Below are positions 53,027 to 61,441 of a DNA stretch of 64,000 bases, in pieces (positions within the stretch are counted from its first letter, which is position 1; the number at the start of each line of letters is the position of its first letter). Under the pieces are notes generated by a model that worked only from the letters and a program-made list of their open reading frames with translations, had not been told where the DNA came from and ran no database searches. Origin of the DNA: Rhodospirillaceae bacterium. Lineage in GTDB: Bacteria; Pseudomonadota; Alphaproteobacteria; Rhodospirillales; Rhodospirillaceae. The stretch is taken from contig JAVJSV010000011.1 of NCBI GenBank assembly GCA_040219235.1, forward strand, positions 1,269,103-1,333,102, in the 5' to 3' direction. The position numbers were made by a program, and so were the translations under genes.

Positions 53027-53476
53027 ATGATAGACGAACCCGCTTCTAGGCCGTTTTCTGCTGACGCGTATGTCGCGTTTTATGAAAATCTAACGCCTGA
53101 GACTTTGCAAGATCTTGCAAAAGTTGCTCATGAAGATATCAGATTTAAAGACCCATTTAACGATGTTATCGGTATAAAATCTTATAGAATCGTATTGGCA
53201 GATATGTTTCGTGCGACGCCAGATATCAGTTTTGAGGTTTTACACAGGGCATATGATCAAGACGTTTGCTTCTTGCGGTGGAATTGTCAGGCGACCGTCA
53301 AAGTCTTGGGCAAATCCCCCTGGAAAGTACAGGGGATGTCTGAGCTCAGATTCGCATCAGATGGCAGGGTTATTGCCCATCTTGATTATTGGGACGCATC
53401 ATCCCAGTTTTACAATCGACTACCCGTTGTTGGCTGGTTAATTCGGCTCATTCGGCGGCGCGTTGCTGCACATTAG
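53027..53476 (+). CDS. NTF2-like (SnoaL-type) protein
   Basis: A 149-residue protein of the NTF2/SnoaL fold, without a signal peptide. Features are YVAFYENLTPETLQDLAKVAHEDIRFKDPFNDVIG, SFEVLHRAYDQDVCFLRWNC and SELRFASDGRVIAHLDYWDAS. It follows the SDR by 13 nt. Its last 29 nt overlap the 3' end of the convergent DUF3833 gene. Similar small NTF2-like genes accompany sigma-E/ChrR lipid loci, but its role is unknown. Confidence 0.8.
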   Translation: MIDEPASRPFSADAYVAFYENLTPETLQDLAKVAHEDIRFKDPFNDVIGIKSYRIVLADMFRATPDISFEVLHRAYDQDVCFLRWNCQATVKVLGKSPWKVQGMSELRFASDGRVIAHLDYWDASSQFYNRLPVVGWLIRLIRRRVAAH

Positions 53477-54029
53477 CGTTGAAAGACTCTTTTTTTTCGT
53501 CAGTACGAGAAAACGAAATTGTAACAACGCCTAATTCAAATCCCCACTTTGAGATTGATGCGCGGTTCAATAACACGCCACCGGGCTGCAAATACATCCA
53601 GTCATCAAATGTGACGCGCCATAATCTTTCACCAACCTTAAGGTCCATGTCATAGGTCCAATTTAGGGTGTTCCCGAAAGTCTTACCGCGGGCTTCGCCA
53701 ATAATATCTCCGGCAGTTCCTGTGTAGGTGTTGTCGTCAATCTTTTTGATCGTCCAAACACGGCGGTCGAGTTCGCCATCGGCGTACTCGAATTCCTCAT
53801 CTAATGTCAGCGTTGAACCGTCCCAAGTTCCGGTAATATCTACCACAAACTGCCGACGCAGGTTGCCAAAGCGATCATGGAACATACCCCATGCTTTGGT
53901 TTTGCCCTCAAAATAATCCTCAAGGACAAGGCGCGGCTCTTTTCCTTCGAATAGTTCAGGTTCCATTGATCCACTACACCCTGCTAGTCCGAGTATTAAA
54001 AAGCCGCAGAGAAGGAAGGTTCTCAACAT
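53448..54029 (-). CDS. DUF3833 lipoprotein
   Basis: A 193-residue lipoprotein with lipobox GLAGCSGS (Cys at residue 18). The DUF3833 pattern is clear: LVLEDYFEGKTKAWGMFHDRFGNLRRQFVVDITGTWDGSTLTLDEEFEYADGELDRRVWTIKK and VTFDDWMYLQPGGVLLNRASISKWGFELG. The family recurs in ChrR-linked loci with SDR, MFS, CFA-synthase-like and DUF1365 genes. Last gene of the leftward operon, 9 nt after the MFS gene. Confidence 0.88.
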   Translation of the reverse strand: MLRTFLLCGFLILGLAGCSGSMEPELFEGKEPRLVLEDYFEGKTKAWGMFHDRFGNLRRQFVVDITGTWDGSTLTLDEEFEYADGELDRRVWTIKKIDDNTYTGTAGDIIGEARGKTFGNTLNWTYDMDLKVGERLWRVTFDDWMYLQPGGVLLNRASISKWGFELGVVTISFSRTDEKKESFNANVQQRAAE

Positions 54030-54038
54030 GTCTGCCTC

Positions 54039-55394
54039 CTATGCAGGCCGCCCAATGCGCTTATCTAAGCGCCGTCTGATCATTTCTTGCCGCTCCCGCG
54101 TGATCGGGAATGTCCAGATTGCCGCGATTGCTACACATTTAAGTACGACAGGAACCCAGGAGTAGATCACAGATAGTGTCCACAATGCGGATGCTGAGTT
54201 GTCCCCGTCAGCAGAGAAACCAAATGCGTCCAGAATCGGGAACGTGATACCCACGGCCAACGCTAACGCCATTTTTGTCGACATACTCCACAAAGCAAAA
54301 AACAAGCCGGCCCGGGACGTTCCGCTTCTCAATTGATCAAAATCTATGACATCAGCTTGCAAAGCTGGGGGGAGGGCTAAATCGGCACCTAACCCCAGTC
54401 CCGTAAAGATGCAAACGATTGTAAACAAGGCAATGTCGCCGGGTGCCAGAAACGGAACCCATAAAAACGCGGCGCAGGTCAAAACCATCGCCCAGCACCA
54501 AGCTTGGTGTTTACCAACCTGTTTGCTTAACCAAAGCCAGAGTGGGATAGAAATGACGGCACTCAAAAAATAAGCCAATATCAGCAGACTGCGCTGTCCA
54601 CTGTCCGCGCCAAGAGCATGTTCAAGGTACAGTAGAAAGAGTGCGGCTGGAATGCCGTTAGCCATGCCATTTATGAACCAAGCCGCGATTAATCTCATAA
54701 AGGGTTTGTTGCCAGCGATCACGCGGGCCGCACTTTGTACGGCGCTAAAGGAAAACCGTTCGCGAAAGCGGTTTTGTGTTCTCTGTGGCCGCTCAGGCAC
54801 ACCCCAGAGTAATATCGCAATAGCAGGCCCGCCTATCGCAATCGCCAGCCAAGAAATTGCGGACAACCCATCTGCCTCGCTCCATCCCATATTTGTTGTA
54901 ATCGCCGGAATGGCCCCTGCGGCTAAAATCCCAACCAGGGTTACGCCTTCCCGTGCGCCAGTAATGCGAGATCGTTGGTGGTAATCATTACTCAGTTCTG
55001 CGCCCCATGCAGTGTAAGGAACAGAGATCAATGTCCACCCCAGATAGAGGAGTACAGCCCAGATCAATAGATACGCTGTGGTGACGTCTTCAGGTGGTTG
55101 AAAGAGTTTGATGAGCGCAAAACCGGCGATCAGGCCACCAACCAGTATCCAAGGTTTTCGATTACCCCAACGTGTTGTGTATCTGTCGCTGAGAATGCCA
55201 ATGAGTGGATCAGAGACAACATCAACAAGCCTTGCGCTCAGCAGCACCAAACCGGCAACCGCCAACCCCAAACTCTCTGCGTACAAGGCTGGCAAATACA
55301 CAAAGGCGGGGATAGTTGGCATGGCCAACGCGAATGCAGGTGCGCTGTATGCTGCAAGACGCCGTAACGAGACTGGGGGGGCAGATGCCATCAT
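54039..55394 (-). CDS. MFS transporter, GPH (glycoside-pentoside-hexuronide) type
   Basis: A 451-residue 12-helix transporter of the MFS_2/GPH family. Markers are the family loop RLVDVVSDPLIGILSDRYTTRWGNRKPWILVGG and WTLISVPYTAWGAELSNDYHQRSRITGAREG. The related gene in ChrR-linked loci is annotated as a sugar/cation symporter, although the substrate is more likely lipid-related given the neighbours (inference). It lies 31 nt after the cyclopropane-synthase-like gene. Confidence 0.88.
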   Translation of the reverse strand: MMASAPPVSLRRLAAYSAPAFALAMPTIPAFVYLPALYAESLGLAVAGLVLLSARLVDVVSDPLIGILSDRYTTRWGNRKPWILVGGLIAGFALIKLFQPPEDVTTAYLLIWAVLLYLGWTLISVPYTAWGAELSNDYHQRSRITGAREGVTLVGILAAGAIPAITTNMGWSEADGLSAISWLAIAIGGPAIAILLWGVPERPQRTQNRFRERFSFSAVQSAARVIAGNKPFMRLIAAWFINGMANGIPAALFLLYLEHALGADSGQRSLLILAYFLSAVISIPLWLWLSKQVGKHQAWCWAMVLTCAAFLWVPFLAPGDIALFTIVCIFTGLGLGADLALPPALQADVIDFDQLRSGTSRAGLFFALWSMSTKMALALAVGITFPILDAFGFSADGDNSASALWTLSVIYSWVPVVLKCVAIAAIWTFPITRERQEMIRRRLDKRIGRPA

Positions 55395-55425
55395 CCATCT
55401 TTCAAAGGTTACGGCAGGCGTAGCT

Positions 55426-56637
55426 TTAAGTGCGAACGACCTTAAACTGCCCGACGTCTATAGACTTCGCTCTGAATCCACCCTCGCAATAGGCAAGATA
55501 CATTTCCCACATCCGGCGAAAACGATCATCAAATCCCATGGGCTCTATAGATGACCAGGCTGCGAGAAACCGTTGCCGCCATTCCTTGAGTGTCACGGCG
55601 TAGCTGTCACCAAATGTTGTGGAATCAGCAAGATTTAGTTTTGCGCGATGGATTTCATCAGTCAGAGCCTTGACTGAGGGGAGCATGCCGCCAGGAAAAA
55701 TATAGCGCTGTATGAAGTCTGCTCCACTGCGATACCTTTGATAGAAGGCGTCATCAATCGTGATAATTTGTAGCGCAGCCTCTCCACCATGTGTCAGGCG
55801 ATTACGAATCATGCCAAAATAATTTGGCCAGTTTGCTTCGCCCACCGCTTCAAACATTTCAATGGAAGCGATGCGGTCAAATTGTCCGTCAACGTCACGG
55901 TAATCTTGTAAGCGCAGATCAACCTTATCAGCTAAACCTGCGCGTTGCATGCGTTCGCTGGCAAACTTAAGTTGTTCTTGAGACAGGGTCAGCCCAGTAA
56001 TTCTGCATCCATATTCCTTAGCTGCAAATTCTGCAAACCCGCCCCAGCCAAAGCCAACTTCAAGCACATTATGATCAGGTTGCAGGTTTAGCATTTCACC
56101 AATGCGCCGATATTTTTCTGTCTGCGCTTGATCAAGCGGCTGATCGTCCGTGATGTAGTAGGCCGATGAGTAAGTCATCGTCGGGTCAAGCCACTGCTGG
56201 TAGAAATCGTTTCCTAAATCGTAGTGAGCTGCGATGTTTCTTTTTGCGCCACGCTTCGTGTTTGGACGCCGCATATGGGCGACACGATTGAAAACACGAT
56301 GCCAAAATCCTTGAAGGTCATTTGTCTTGGCGGACGGGCGGTTAATAACAGCGATCTCAACCACCTTTGAAGGGTCTGGACTGTCCCAGTCGCCATCCAG
56401 GTAAGACTCAACAAAGCCCATATCCCCTTGCGTCAGAAGCCGTCGAACAGCCCGCCAACGATTGATGACCATAACGGTTTCTGGAGCGCCACCTGGGCCG
56501 AGGCGGTGCTGTGACCCATCTGGCAGCGTTAAATCCATGGTGCCAATTGTGATCTTGCTTAAAACCTCGATGACTTTACCAACGAGAGCGTGTCCGCTGT
56601 CTTTAAAGATGGAGTGTTCGTTATTGGGATTGGCCAT
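55426..56637 (-). CDS. Cyclopropane-fatty-acid-synthase-like SAM methyltransferase
   Basis: A 403-residue enzyme of the Cfa/mycolic acid methyltransferase family, acting on unsaturated acyl chains of membrane phospholipids. Motifs include NIAAHYDLGNDFYQQWLDPTMTYSSAYY, SAM motif VLEVGFGWGGFAEFAAKEYG, GLTLSQEQLKFA, SIEMFEAVGEANWPNYF and YIFPGGMLPS. In Rhodobacter sphaeroides, Cfa-like and neighbouring genes of the sigma-E regulon take part in making methylated and furan-containing fatty acids. ATG 56637 has GAGGAA 5 nt upstream; an in-frame TTG overlaps the DUF1365 stop. Confidence 0.9.
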   Translation of the reverse strand: MANPNNEHSIFKDSGHALVGKVIEVLSKITIGTMDLTLPDGSQHRLGPGGAPETVMVINRWRAVRRLLTQGDMGFVESYLDGDWDSPDPSKVVEIAVINRPSAKTNDLQGFWHRVFNRVAHMRRPNTKRGAKRNIAAHYDLGNDFYQQWLDPTMTYSSAYYITDDQPLDQAQTEKYRRIGEMLNLQPDHNVLEVGFGWGGFAEFAAKEYGCRITGLTLSQEQLKFASERMQRAGLADKVDLRLQDYRDVDGQFDRIASIEMFEAVGEANWPNYFGMIRNRLTHGGEAALQIITIDDAFYQRYRSGADFIQRYIFPGGMLPSVKALTDEIHRAKLNLADSTTFGDSYAVTLKEWRQRFLAAWSSIEPMGFDDRFRRMWEMYLAYCEGGFRAKSIDVGQFKVVRT

Positions 56638-56648
56638 ACATTCCTCGG

Positions 56649-57431
56649 TCAACCGTTTCTATGAGATGCAAATGTTACTGGATGTTCTGGTGGTTTTGGG
56701 CGACGGACAAGGGGGACACCTTTGCGCCAAAGTTTAAATGCTTCCCAGTGAATGCCACCGATAACTTTAAGTGTCATTAAGGGATAACTGCAAAAGGCTT
56801 TTACCATAGCCCAACGTGTTAGTGGTTTGCGTACCCCTGCAAACGACGCAAACAGGAGTGTGCCGTTATCGTCGGTTTCGTGAATGGCGACTGAAACATC
56901 GTCAGAAGGAGGGCGAATGCGAAAATTATAAATCATATCCATGTCGATAAACGGTGAAACATAGAAACATTTTTTAACTGAATGGCGGACCAGGCCATCA
57001 TCACTCCGCGCATCGAAAAGGTAACAGTGGCGTTGGCCGAATGTGTTAGAAACCTCGTGAAGAACTGCGACGAGCTTACCATCGGGTGCGTAACAGAAAT
57101 AATTTGAAAGTGGATTAAAAGCGTATCCCAACATGCGCGGATAGCAAAGAAGTCTGATTGGTCCGCCATCAATTGAGATGCCTGACTGGGTAAGGGTTTT
57201 CTCGACCCACGGACGAAGAGGCTGGCCTGTTCCAGGTCCGTGGTCACGATCGTAAAAACTTAATAATGAAAGCCGGTTATAACCAAATCCTGTGACTTCT
57301 TTATCTATACTCTGGAGTTCATCCAGGTCCAGAAGGGTTGCGAAGACGCTGTAGGTAAGGCGATGTTTTTTGGGTCGCGTTCTGCGGTGCATCACCGTGC
57401 CAGTGTACAGCGATGACTCAAATGCCGTCAT
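56649..57431 (-). CDS. DUF1365-family protein
   Basis: A 260-residue protein. The signature is SSLYTGTVMHRRTRPKKHRLTYSVFATLLDLDEL, GGPIRLLCYPRMLGYAFNPLSNYFCYAPDGKLVAVLHEVSNTFGQRHCY and KCFYVSPFIDMDMIYNFRI. DUF1365 genes are regularly placed between an FAD oxidoreductase and a Cfa-like gene, as here, with 5 nt between it and the oxidoreductase. The biochemical role is unproven; participation in lipid modification is inferred from context. Confidence 0.93.
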   Translation of the reverse strand: MTAFESSLYTGTVMHRRTRPKKHRLTYSVFATLLDLDELQSIDKEVTGFGYNRLSLLSFYDRDHGPGTGQPLRPWVEKTLTQSGISIDGGPIRLLCYPRMLGYAFNPLSNYFCYAPDGKLVAVLHEVSNTFGQRHCYLFDARSDDGLVRHSVKKCFYVSPFIDMDMIYNFRIRPPSDDVSVAIHETDDNGTLLFASFAGVRKPLTRWAMVKAFCSYPLMTLKVIGGIHWEAFKLWRKGVPLVRRPKPPEHPVTFASHRNG

Positions 57432-57436
57432 GTGCG

Positions 57437-58810
57437 TTAGGCCGCCTGAGATTGGATAGATAGTGCATCGTCGACTTCAGCTAAGCACAGTCGACCGGAT
57501 TCATTTTCGACTATCCAGGGTCGTTTTACGCCGCCTAAAGCCTCAGCGACGGCAAGTCCAGACTGCAGTCCATCTTCATGGAAACCGTACCCAAAGTAGG
57601 CACCGCAATACCACGTTCTATGTTTGCCCTGTAGTTTCCATAACTGTTTTTGGGCTTCCAGTGCTTTCTGATCAAATATTGGATGCTCATAATCGAACGA
57701 CTGAATGATCTTTGCAGGGTCCGGTTTTATGTGTGGATTAAGAGTAACAAACACGGGGTATTGAACATCTACGTTCTGAAGTAGATTCATCCAATAGGTT
57801 AGGCAGACCAGTTGATCATCTGAGCCGGAGCCAGAAGAAATATAATTCCAACTTGCCCAGGCGCGCTTCCGACGGGGCATGAGCGCATGGTCGGTGTGGA
57901 GTACGGCATGGTTTGCCTCATACCGAATGCCACCCAAAAGGCTCGTTTCTTCATGTGATGCATCTTTGAGCATCGCTAAAGTTTGATTTGAATGTGACGC
58001 CACAACGACGTGATCAAATTTATGGCTTTGACCATCTTCAGTTGTAATGGTGACGTAATCTTGTGAGCGGCGTATCTCTTTTACTTTCGTATTTACTAAA
58101 ATTTTCTCTGCATATTCCGCAGTGATTTTTTTCACGTAGGCTTTACTACCACCGGATACGGTTTTCCATTGTGGGCGTTTGTTATGTTGGGTTTCTAGCA
58201 AGCCGTGATTAGAGAAAAACCGCACAAAAGCTGTGAGAGGATACCCACGGATCTCTTCAAAACTTGCAGACCATATTGACGCTGCCATAGGGTAGATATG
58301 ATCCCGCAAAAAAGCATTTCCGTAGCCAGAAGACTTCAAATATTCGCCCAAAGTAACGTTTGCGTTCTGTGGGAGTAGTGCAGCAGCTTTACATTCTCGA
58401 TAGAAACGCAGGATGTCTATAAGCATTGTCCAGAAACGGGGCCGCATGAAGTTTCTTTTCTGGGCCAGCAGACCTTTCAATCCGGCACCTGAGTATTCGA
58501 ATCCACCATCACTTATGGATGCTGAAAATGACATAACGCTGTTTTCGGTTGGCACGTCCAAATGTTTAAAAAGTGCTGTCAAATTTGGATAAGTCGACTC
58601 GTTGTAAACGATGAATCCAGTATCAACAGGAACAGTTTTCCCTCCCTGAGGGCCATTGAGCAAAGCATCGACGGTGTTGCAATGTCCGCCAATTCTGGAG
58701 TCTTGTTCAAACACGGTAATATCGTGGCGCTTGTTCAGAAGCCATGCAGCTGACAGTCCAGATACTCCTGTGCCAACGACGGCGATCTTTAATTTGGCTT
58801 CATTGCGCAT
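57437..58810 (-). CDS. NAD(P)/FAD-dependent oxidoreductase, amine-oxidase type
   Basis: A 457-residue flavoprotein. The dinucleotide fold is KIAVVGTGVSGLSAAWLLNKRHDITVFEQDSRIGGHC near the N-terminus. TVPVDTGFIVYNESTYPNLTALFKHLDV and a C-terminal WYCGAYFGYGFHEDGLQSGLAVAEALGG match the ChrR-regulon oxidoreductase family. It may desaturate or oxidise acyl chains with the Cfa-like enzyme. ATG 58810 places the fold at the N-terminus; ATG 58825 and GTG 58837 are in frame. First gene of the operon. Confidence 0.9.
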   Translation of the reverse strand: MRNEAKLKIAVVGTGVSGLSAAWLLNKRHDITVFEQDSRIGGHCNTVDALLNGPQGGKTVPVDTGFIVYNESTYPNLTALFKHLDVPTENSVMSFSASISDGGFEYSGAGLKGLLAQKRNFMRPRFWTMLIDILRFYRECKAAALLPQNANVTLGEYLKSSGYGNAFLRDHIYPMAASIWSASFEEIRGYPLTAFVRFFSNHGLLETQHNKRPQWKTVSGGSKAYVKKITAEYAEKILVNTKVKEIRRSQDYVTITTEDGQSHKFDHVVVASHSNQTLAMLKDASHEETSLLGGIRYEANHAVLHTDHALMPRRKRAWASWNYISSGSGSDDQLVCLTYWMNLLQNVDVQYPVFVTLNPHIKPDPAKIIQSFDYEHPIFDQKALEAQKQLWKLQGKHRTWYCGAYFGYGFHEDGLQSGLAVAEALGGVKRPWIVENESGRLCLAEVDDALSIQSQAA

Positions 58811-58995
58811 TGAAAAAGGCCCCATATTGCTTTGCACAACGTGCTGTGCAGTGCACTCTCTTAACTGTAAATGCTTGGAATCCCGAGAGTTTATTCTTAT
58901 CTAATTTGATCAATGGGTGAACCCTGGGATTATTGCATGAATGTGCAATTGAAAAAGTATAATACGAAAATGCAAAGTATTACTGATTTTAAAAC

Positions 58996-59023
58996 TATAC
59001 GGTTAAAATACGGAATCGGTTCA
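58996..59023 (-). promoter_or_regulatory. Putative ECF sigma-E/ChrR-type promoter of the FAD-oxidoreductase operon
   Basis: On the minus strand, TGAACC (59023-59018), a 16-nt spacer and CGTATA (59001-58996). It matches the sigma gene's own promoter in spacing and in both cores (TGAtCC, CGTA). The leader to the start codon at 58810 would be about 180 nt. Confidence 0.7.
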
Positions 59024-59050
59024 CCTCATTAACTGTTACTCTCCAATGAG

Positions 59051-59078
59051 TGATCTATATCCACTCAATCTGCGTAAG
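59051..59078 (+). promoter_or_regulatory. Putative autoregulated ECF promoter of the sigma gene
   Basis: TGATCT (59051-59056), a 16-nt spacer and CGTAAG (59073-59078). This fits the TGATCC / CGTA-type elements described for ChrR-controlled ECF sigma factors. It lies 31 nt before the GTG start at 59110, showing that the coding frame must begin downstream of it. Confidence 0.78.
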
Positions 59079-59109
59079 GAATTTATATTGCAGTAAGAGG
59101 GAGTTTTTT

Positions 59110-59781
59110 GTGTTTGGTGTTCAAGAACGGTATGACGTTCCAAGTTCACCCGCAGTCGTAATTAAGGGGCCGCCGGGCAATCGGCGAGGAAGACGCGCAG
59201 TGACTGGCAATAAATCGGGGGCAACTGCTCTACCTGATACAGTGGTCATGACTGGGCTCTTGGTCGCAGTGGCTGAAAAGCGTGATAAAGACGCTTTTGC
59301 AAAGTTATTTGCTCATTATGCCCCAAGAATTAAATCCTATTTAATGCGCCAAGGTGCGAACCAGGCGTCTGCTGATGAACTTAGTCAGGAAGCGATGCTA
59401 TCGGTCTGGAGGAAGGCTGACAGATTTGATGCGAACAAAGCTTCAGCCGGGACGTGGATTTTTACAGTTGCTCGTAATCTGAGAATTGATGCGCTGCGTA
59501 AAGAGAGAAGACCTAACTTTGACCCTGAAGACCCGGCTTTTGTTCCTGAGGCGGAAGTGGCACCAGATCATGCCTTAGAGATAGGGCAAACGCAGGTCAG
59601 GATTAAAGCGGCCGTTGCAACCTTACCACCTGAACAAGCTGAGGTGATTCGTTTGTCTTTTTATCAGGACAAACCCCACGGTGAAATTGCCGAAGAACTC
59701 GGTCTGCCATTGGGCACGGTGAAATCGAGATTGAGATTGGCTATGCGCCGTGTACGCACGGCGTTAGGAGAGAAAGAATGA
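59110..59781 (+). CDS. rpoE: ECF sigma factor of the RpoE/ChrR group
   Basis: A 223-residue group IV sigma factor. Region 2 reads FAKLFAHYAPRIKSYLMRQGANQASADELSQEAMLSVWRKADRFDANKASAGTWIFTVARNLRIDALRKERRP. Region 4 reads PPEQAEVIRLSFYQDKPHGEIAEELGLPLGTVKSRLRLAMRRVR. GTG 59110 is chosen: an AAGAGGGAG ribosome site lies 6 nt upstream, and earlier in-frame codons fall inside the promoter. It is followed by chrR with an ATGA overlap. By homology it responds to singlet oxygen when released from ChrR. Confidence 0.93.
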   Translation: MFGVQERYDVPSSPAVVIKGPPGNRRGRRAVTGNKSGATALPDTVVMTGLLVAVAEKRDKDAFAKLFAHYAPRIKSYLMRQGANQASADELSQEAMLSVWRKADRFDANKASAGTWIFTVARNLRIDALRKERRPNFDPEDPAFVPEAEVAPDHALEIGQTQVRIKAAVATLPPEQAEVIRLSFYQDKPHGEIAEELGLPLGTVKSRLRLAMRRVRTALGEKE

Positions 59782-60443
59782 ATGCGAGTCATCATCCAAG
59801 TGACGATCTGTTGTGGTCGTATGCATCTGGGTCATTAGACGAACCCTCTTCGATACTGATTGCTACGCATTTGGCATTGTGCCCGGCATGCCGAGGCGTG
59901 GTTGCGAAAGCGGAGAGCCTCAGTGGTGAATTGTTTGAAGACATTCAGCCTCTAGATGTCGGCGCGAGCGCCTTAAACTCTGTATTGGCGCGTCTTGACG
60001 ACGAGGATGATGAGAAGTTTGAGTCTGTTCCTCAGATATCAGATGCCCAACACGATGCATTAGGCTTGCCTCGACCACTGAAGGACTATTTGCCGAATGA
60101 GCTTGGCAATTTGTCATGGCGTTGGCTGGGGCCAGGCGTGCATTATAGTGCAATTGAGACTCAGGCTCGCGGCCCTAAGGTCGGTTTGTTGCGCATTGCG
60201 CCTGGAACCAAAGTGCCCATGCACGGCCATAGCGGGAACGAAATGACTATGGTGCTTACTGGTGGATATACCGATGCGACGGGAAGTTTTCAGCGCGGTG
60301 ATGTTGAGGCTGCAGATGATGGGCTAGTTCACCAACCGGTTGCGGATAAAGGTGAAGAGTGCATTTGTTTGGTTGTGACAGAAGGTGAGTTACAGCCGAC
60401 CGGCATGATAGCCAAAGTCTTGCAGCCATTCTTCCGCATTTAG
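59778..60443 (+). CDS. chrR: ChrR-type zinc anti-sigma factor with cupin domain
   Basis: A 221-residue anti-sigma factor. The N-terminal zinc site has His6, His31, Cys35 and Cys38 (ATHLALCPAC), the same numbering as in Rhodobacter sphaeroides ChrR. The C-terminal cupin has a second putative metal site: His149, His151, Glu155 and His185 (VPMHGHSGNEMTMVL, GLVHQPV). The cupin half is needed in the model protein for release of sigma-E by singlet oxygen. The start overlaps the sigma-gene stop. Confidence 0.93.
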   Translation: MNASHHPSDDLLWSYASGSLDEPSSILIATHLALCPACRGVVAKAESLSGELFEDIQPLDVGASALNSVLARLDDEDDEKFESVPQISDAQHDALGLPRPLKDYLPNELGNLSWRWLGPGVHYSAIETQARGPKVGLLRIAPGTKVPMHGHSGNEMTMVLTGGYTDATGSFQRGDVEAADDGLVHQPVADKGEECICLVVTEGELQPTGMIAKVLQPFFRI

Positions 60444-60470
60444 AATAATATTTTTAGCGCAATGAAATAG

Positions 60471-60504
60471 AGCCCCTAGACACTCTTGTCTGGGGGCTTT
60501 TTTT
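60471..60504 (+). terminator. Rho-independent terminator after chrR
   Basis: AGCCCCTAGACA pairs with TGTCTGGGGGCT (12 bp with one G-T pair) across the loop CTCT, followed by a run of T. The T-run touches the stop of the leftward response-regulator gene. Confidence 0.9.
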
Positions 60505-61270
60505 ATTGCTTTTCGACTGCTACCGCTAATTCATAACCAATACCTCTGACCGAGCGAATGAGAGAAACGTCTCCAGTGAGTTTCTCAAGTTTACGCCTCA
60601 CTTTGGTCACTAAGACATCTATGCTGCGGTCGAGCGGGTTCCACTCGCGATGATAAATGGCCTGCATCAGGTCTGCCCGACTCATCGCCACATAAGGGTT
60701 TTGTACCAATACGCTTAGCAGTTTGATTTCCCCAGTTGTTAAATCAACCAACTCCCCATTCGGTCCATTTAATTTGCGACGTTCACCATCTAAGGCGCAC
60801 CCTGCGAATTGAAATATTCCAACGGGGACATCTGTAAATTTTGTGCTGTGTGTAGCGGAGGACTCAATTGCTGCATTGGTTTCTAGACGTCTCAGTAAAC
60901 TTCTGATGCGTGCCAGAAGTTCACGTGGTTGGTAGGGCTTCGTGACGTAATCGTCGGCCCCGATTTCCAATCCAACGACGCGATCAACAAGCTCGGTTTT
61001 AGTTGTAAGAATGATGATGCCCAGGTCAAAAGAGTCTCGAAGATATCGCGTTAGTTCAAATCCATCTTCACCCGGCAAGCGTAGATCCATCAGCACAACT
61101 GAAGGAATTGCGCTGTTTAGGCAGGATCGCATTTCATCTCCATTCCCAGCCGTCTGGACATTAAACCCCTCATCAGTCAGAAAACTTTGCAAAGCTTCCC
61201 GCGCAAGCCGATCGTCCTCGACGATGAGAATGCCGTCGCGAGAGCCAGAGCTGGATTCGATTTCTGACAT
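60503..61270 (-). CDS. Orphan OmpR-family response regulator
   Basis: A 255-residue regulator. The receiver has ILIVEDDRLAREALQ, phospho-acceptor Asp in VLMDLRLPGEDGFELTRYLRD, Thr in IIILTTKTE and Lys in DDYVTKPYQPREL. The C-terminal winged helix is of the Trans_reg_C type (LVDLTTGEIKLLSVLVQN...LDRSIDVLVTKVRRKLEKLTGDVSLIRSVRGIGYEL). No histidine kinase adjoins. The neighbouring REC-HPt protein at 61442 may belong to the same phosphorelay (inference). Confidence 0.92.
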   Translation of the reverse strand: MSEIESSSGSRDGILIVEDDRLAREALQSFLTDEGFNVQTAGNGDEMRSCLNSAIPSVVLMDLRLPGEDGFELTRYLRDSFDLGIIILTTKTELVDRVVGLEIGADDYVTKPYQPRELLARIRSLLRRLETNAAIESSATHSTKFTDVPVGIFQFAGCALDGERRKLNGPNGELVDLTTGEIKLLSVLVQNPYVAMSRADLMQAIYHREWNPLDRSIDVLVTKVRRKLEKLTGDVSLIRSVRGIGYELAVAVEKQ

Positions 61271-61441
61271 TTGTAGGGGCCGTTAACCTGTGGTTTGATT
61301 GCTGCGTAAGATAATTCTCTCCAGATATTGGCACTTAGTCCAGTGAGCATTTCTGTTTAGAGTTGATTTCACTCACTGGGGCATGTCTGTGAGGTTGAAA
61401 AATCCTTGCGAGATGGCCTGAATGAAGTTGAGAACACTGCG

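Noticed and set aside
58860..58920. TTGATC-containing promoter close to the FAD-oxidoreductase start
   Set aside because: No properly spaced -10 follows; the TGAACC-N16-CGTATA site further upstream is the better candidate.
59050..59109. Longer N-terminus for the sigma factor from GTG 59050
   Set aside because: That codon lies at the -35 element, and the downstream GTG has a strong ribosome site.
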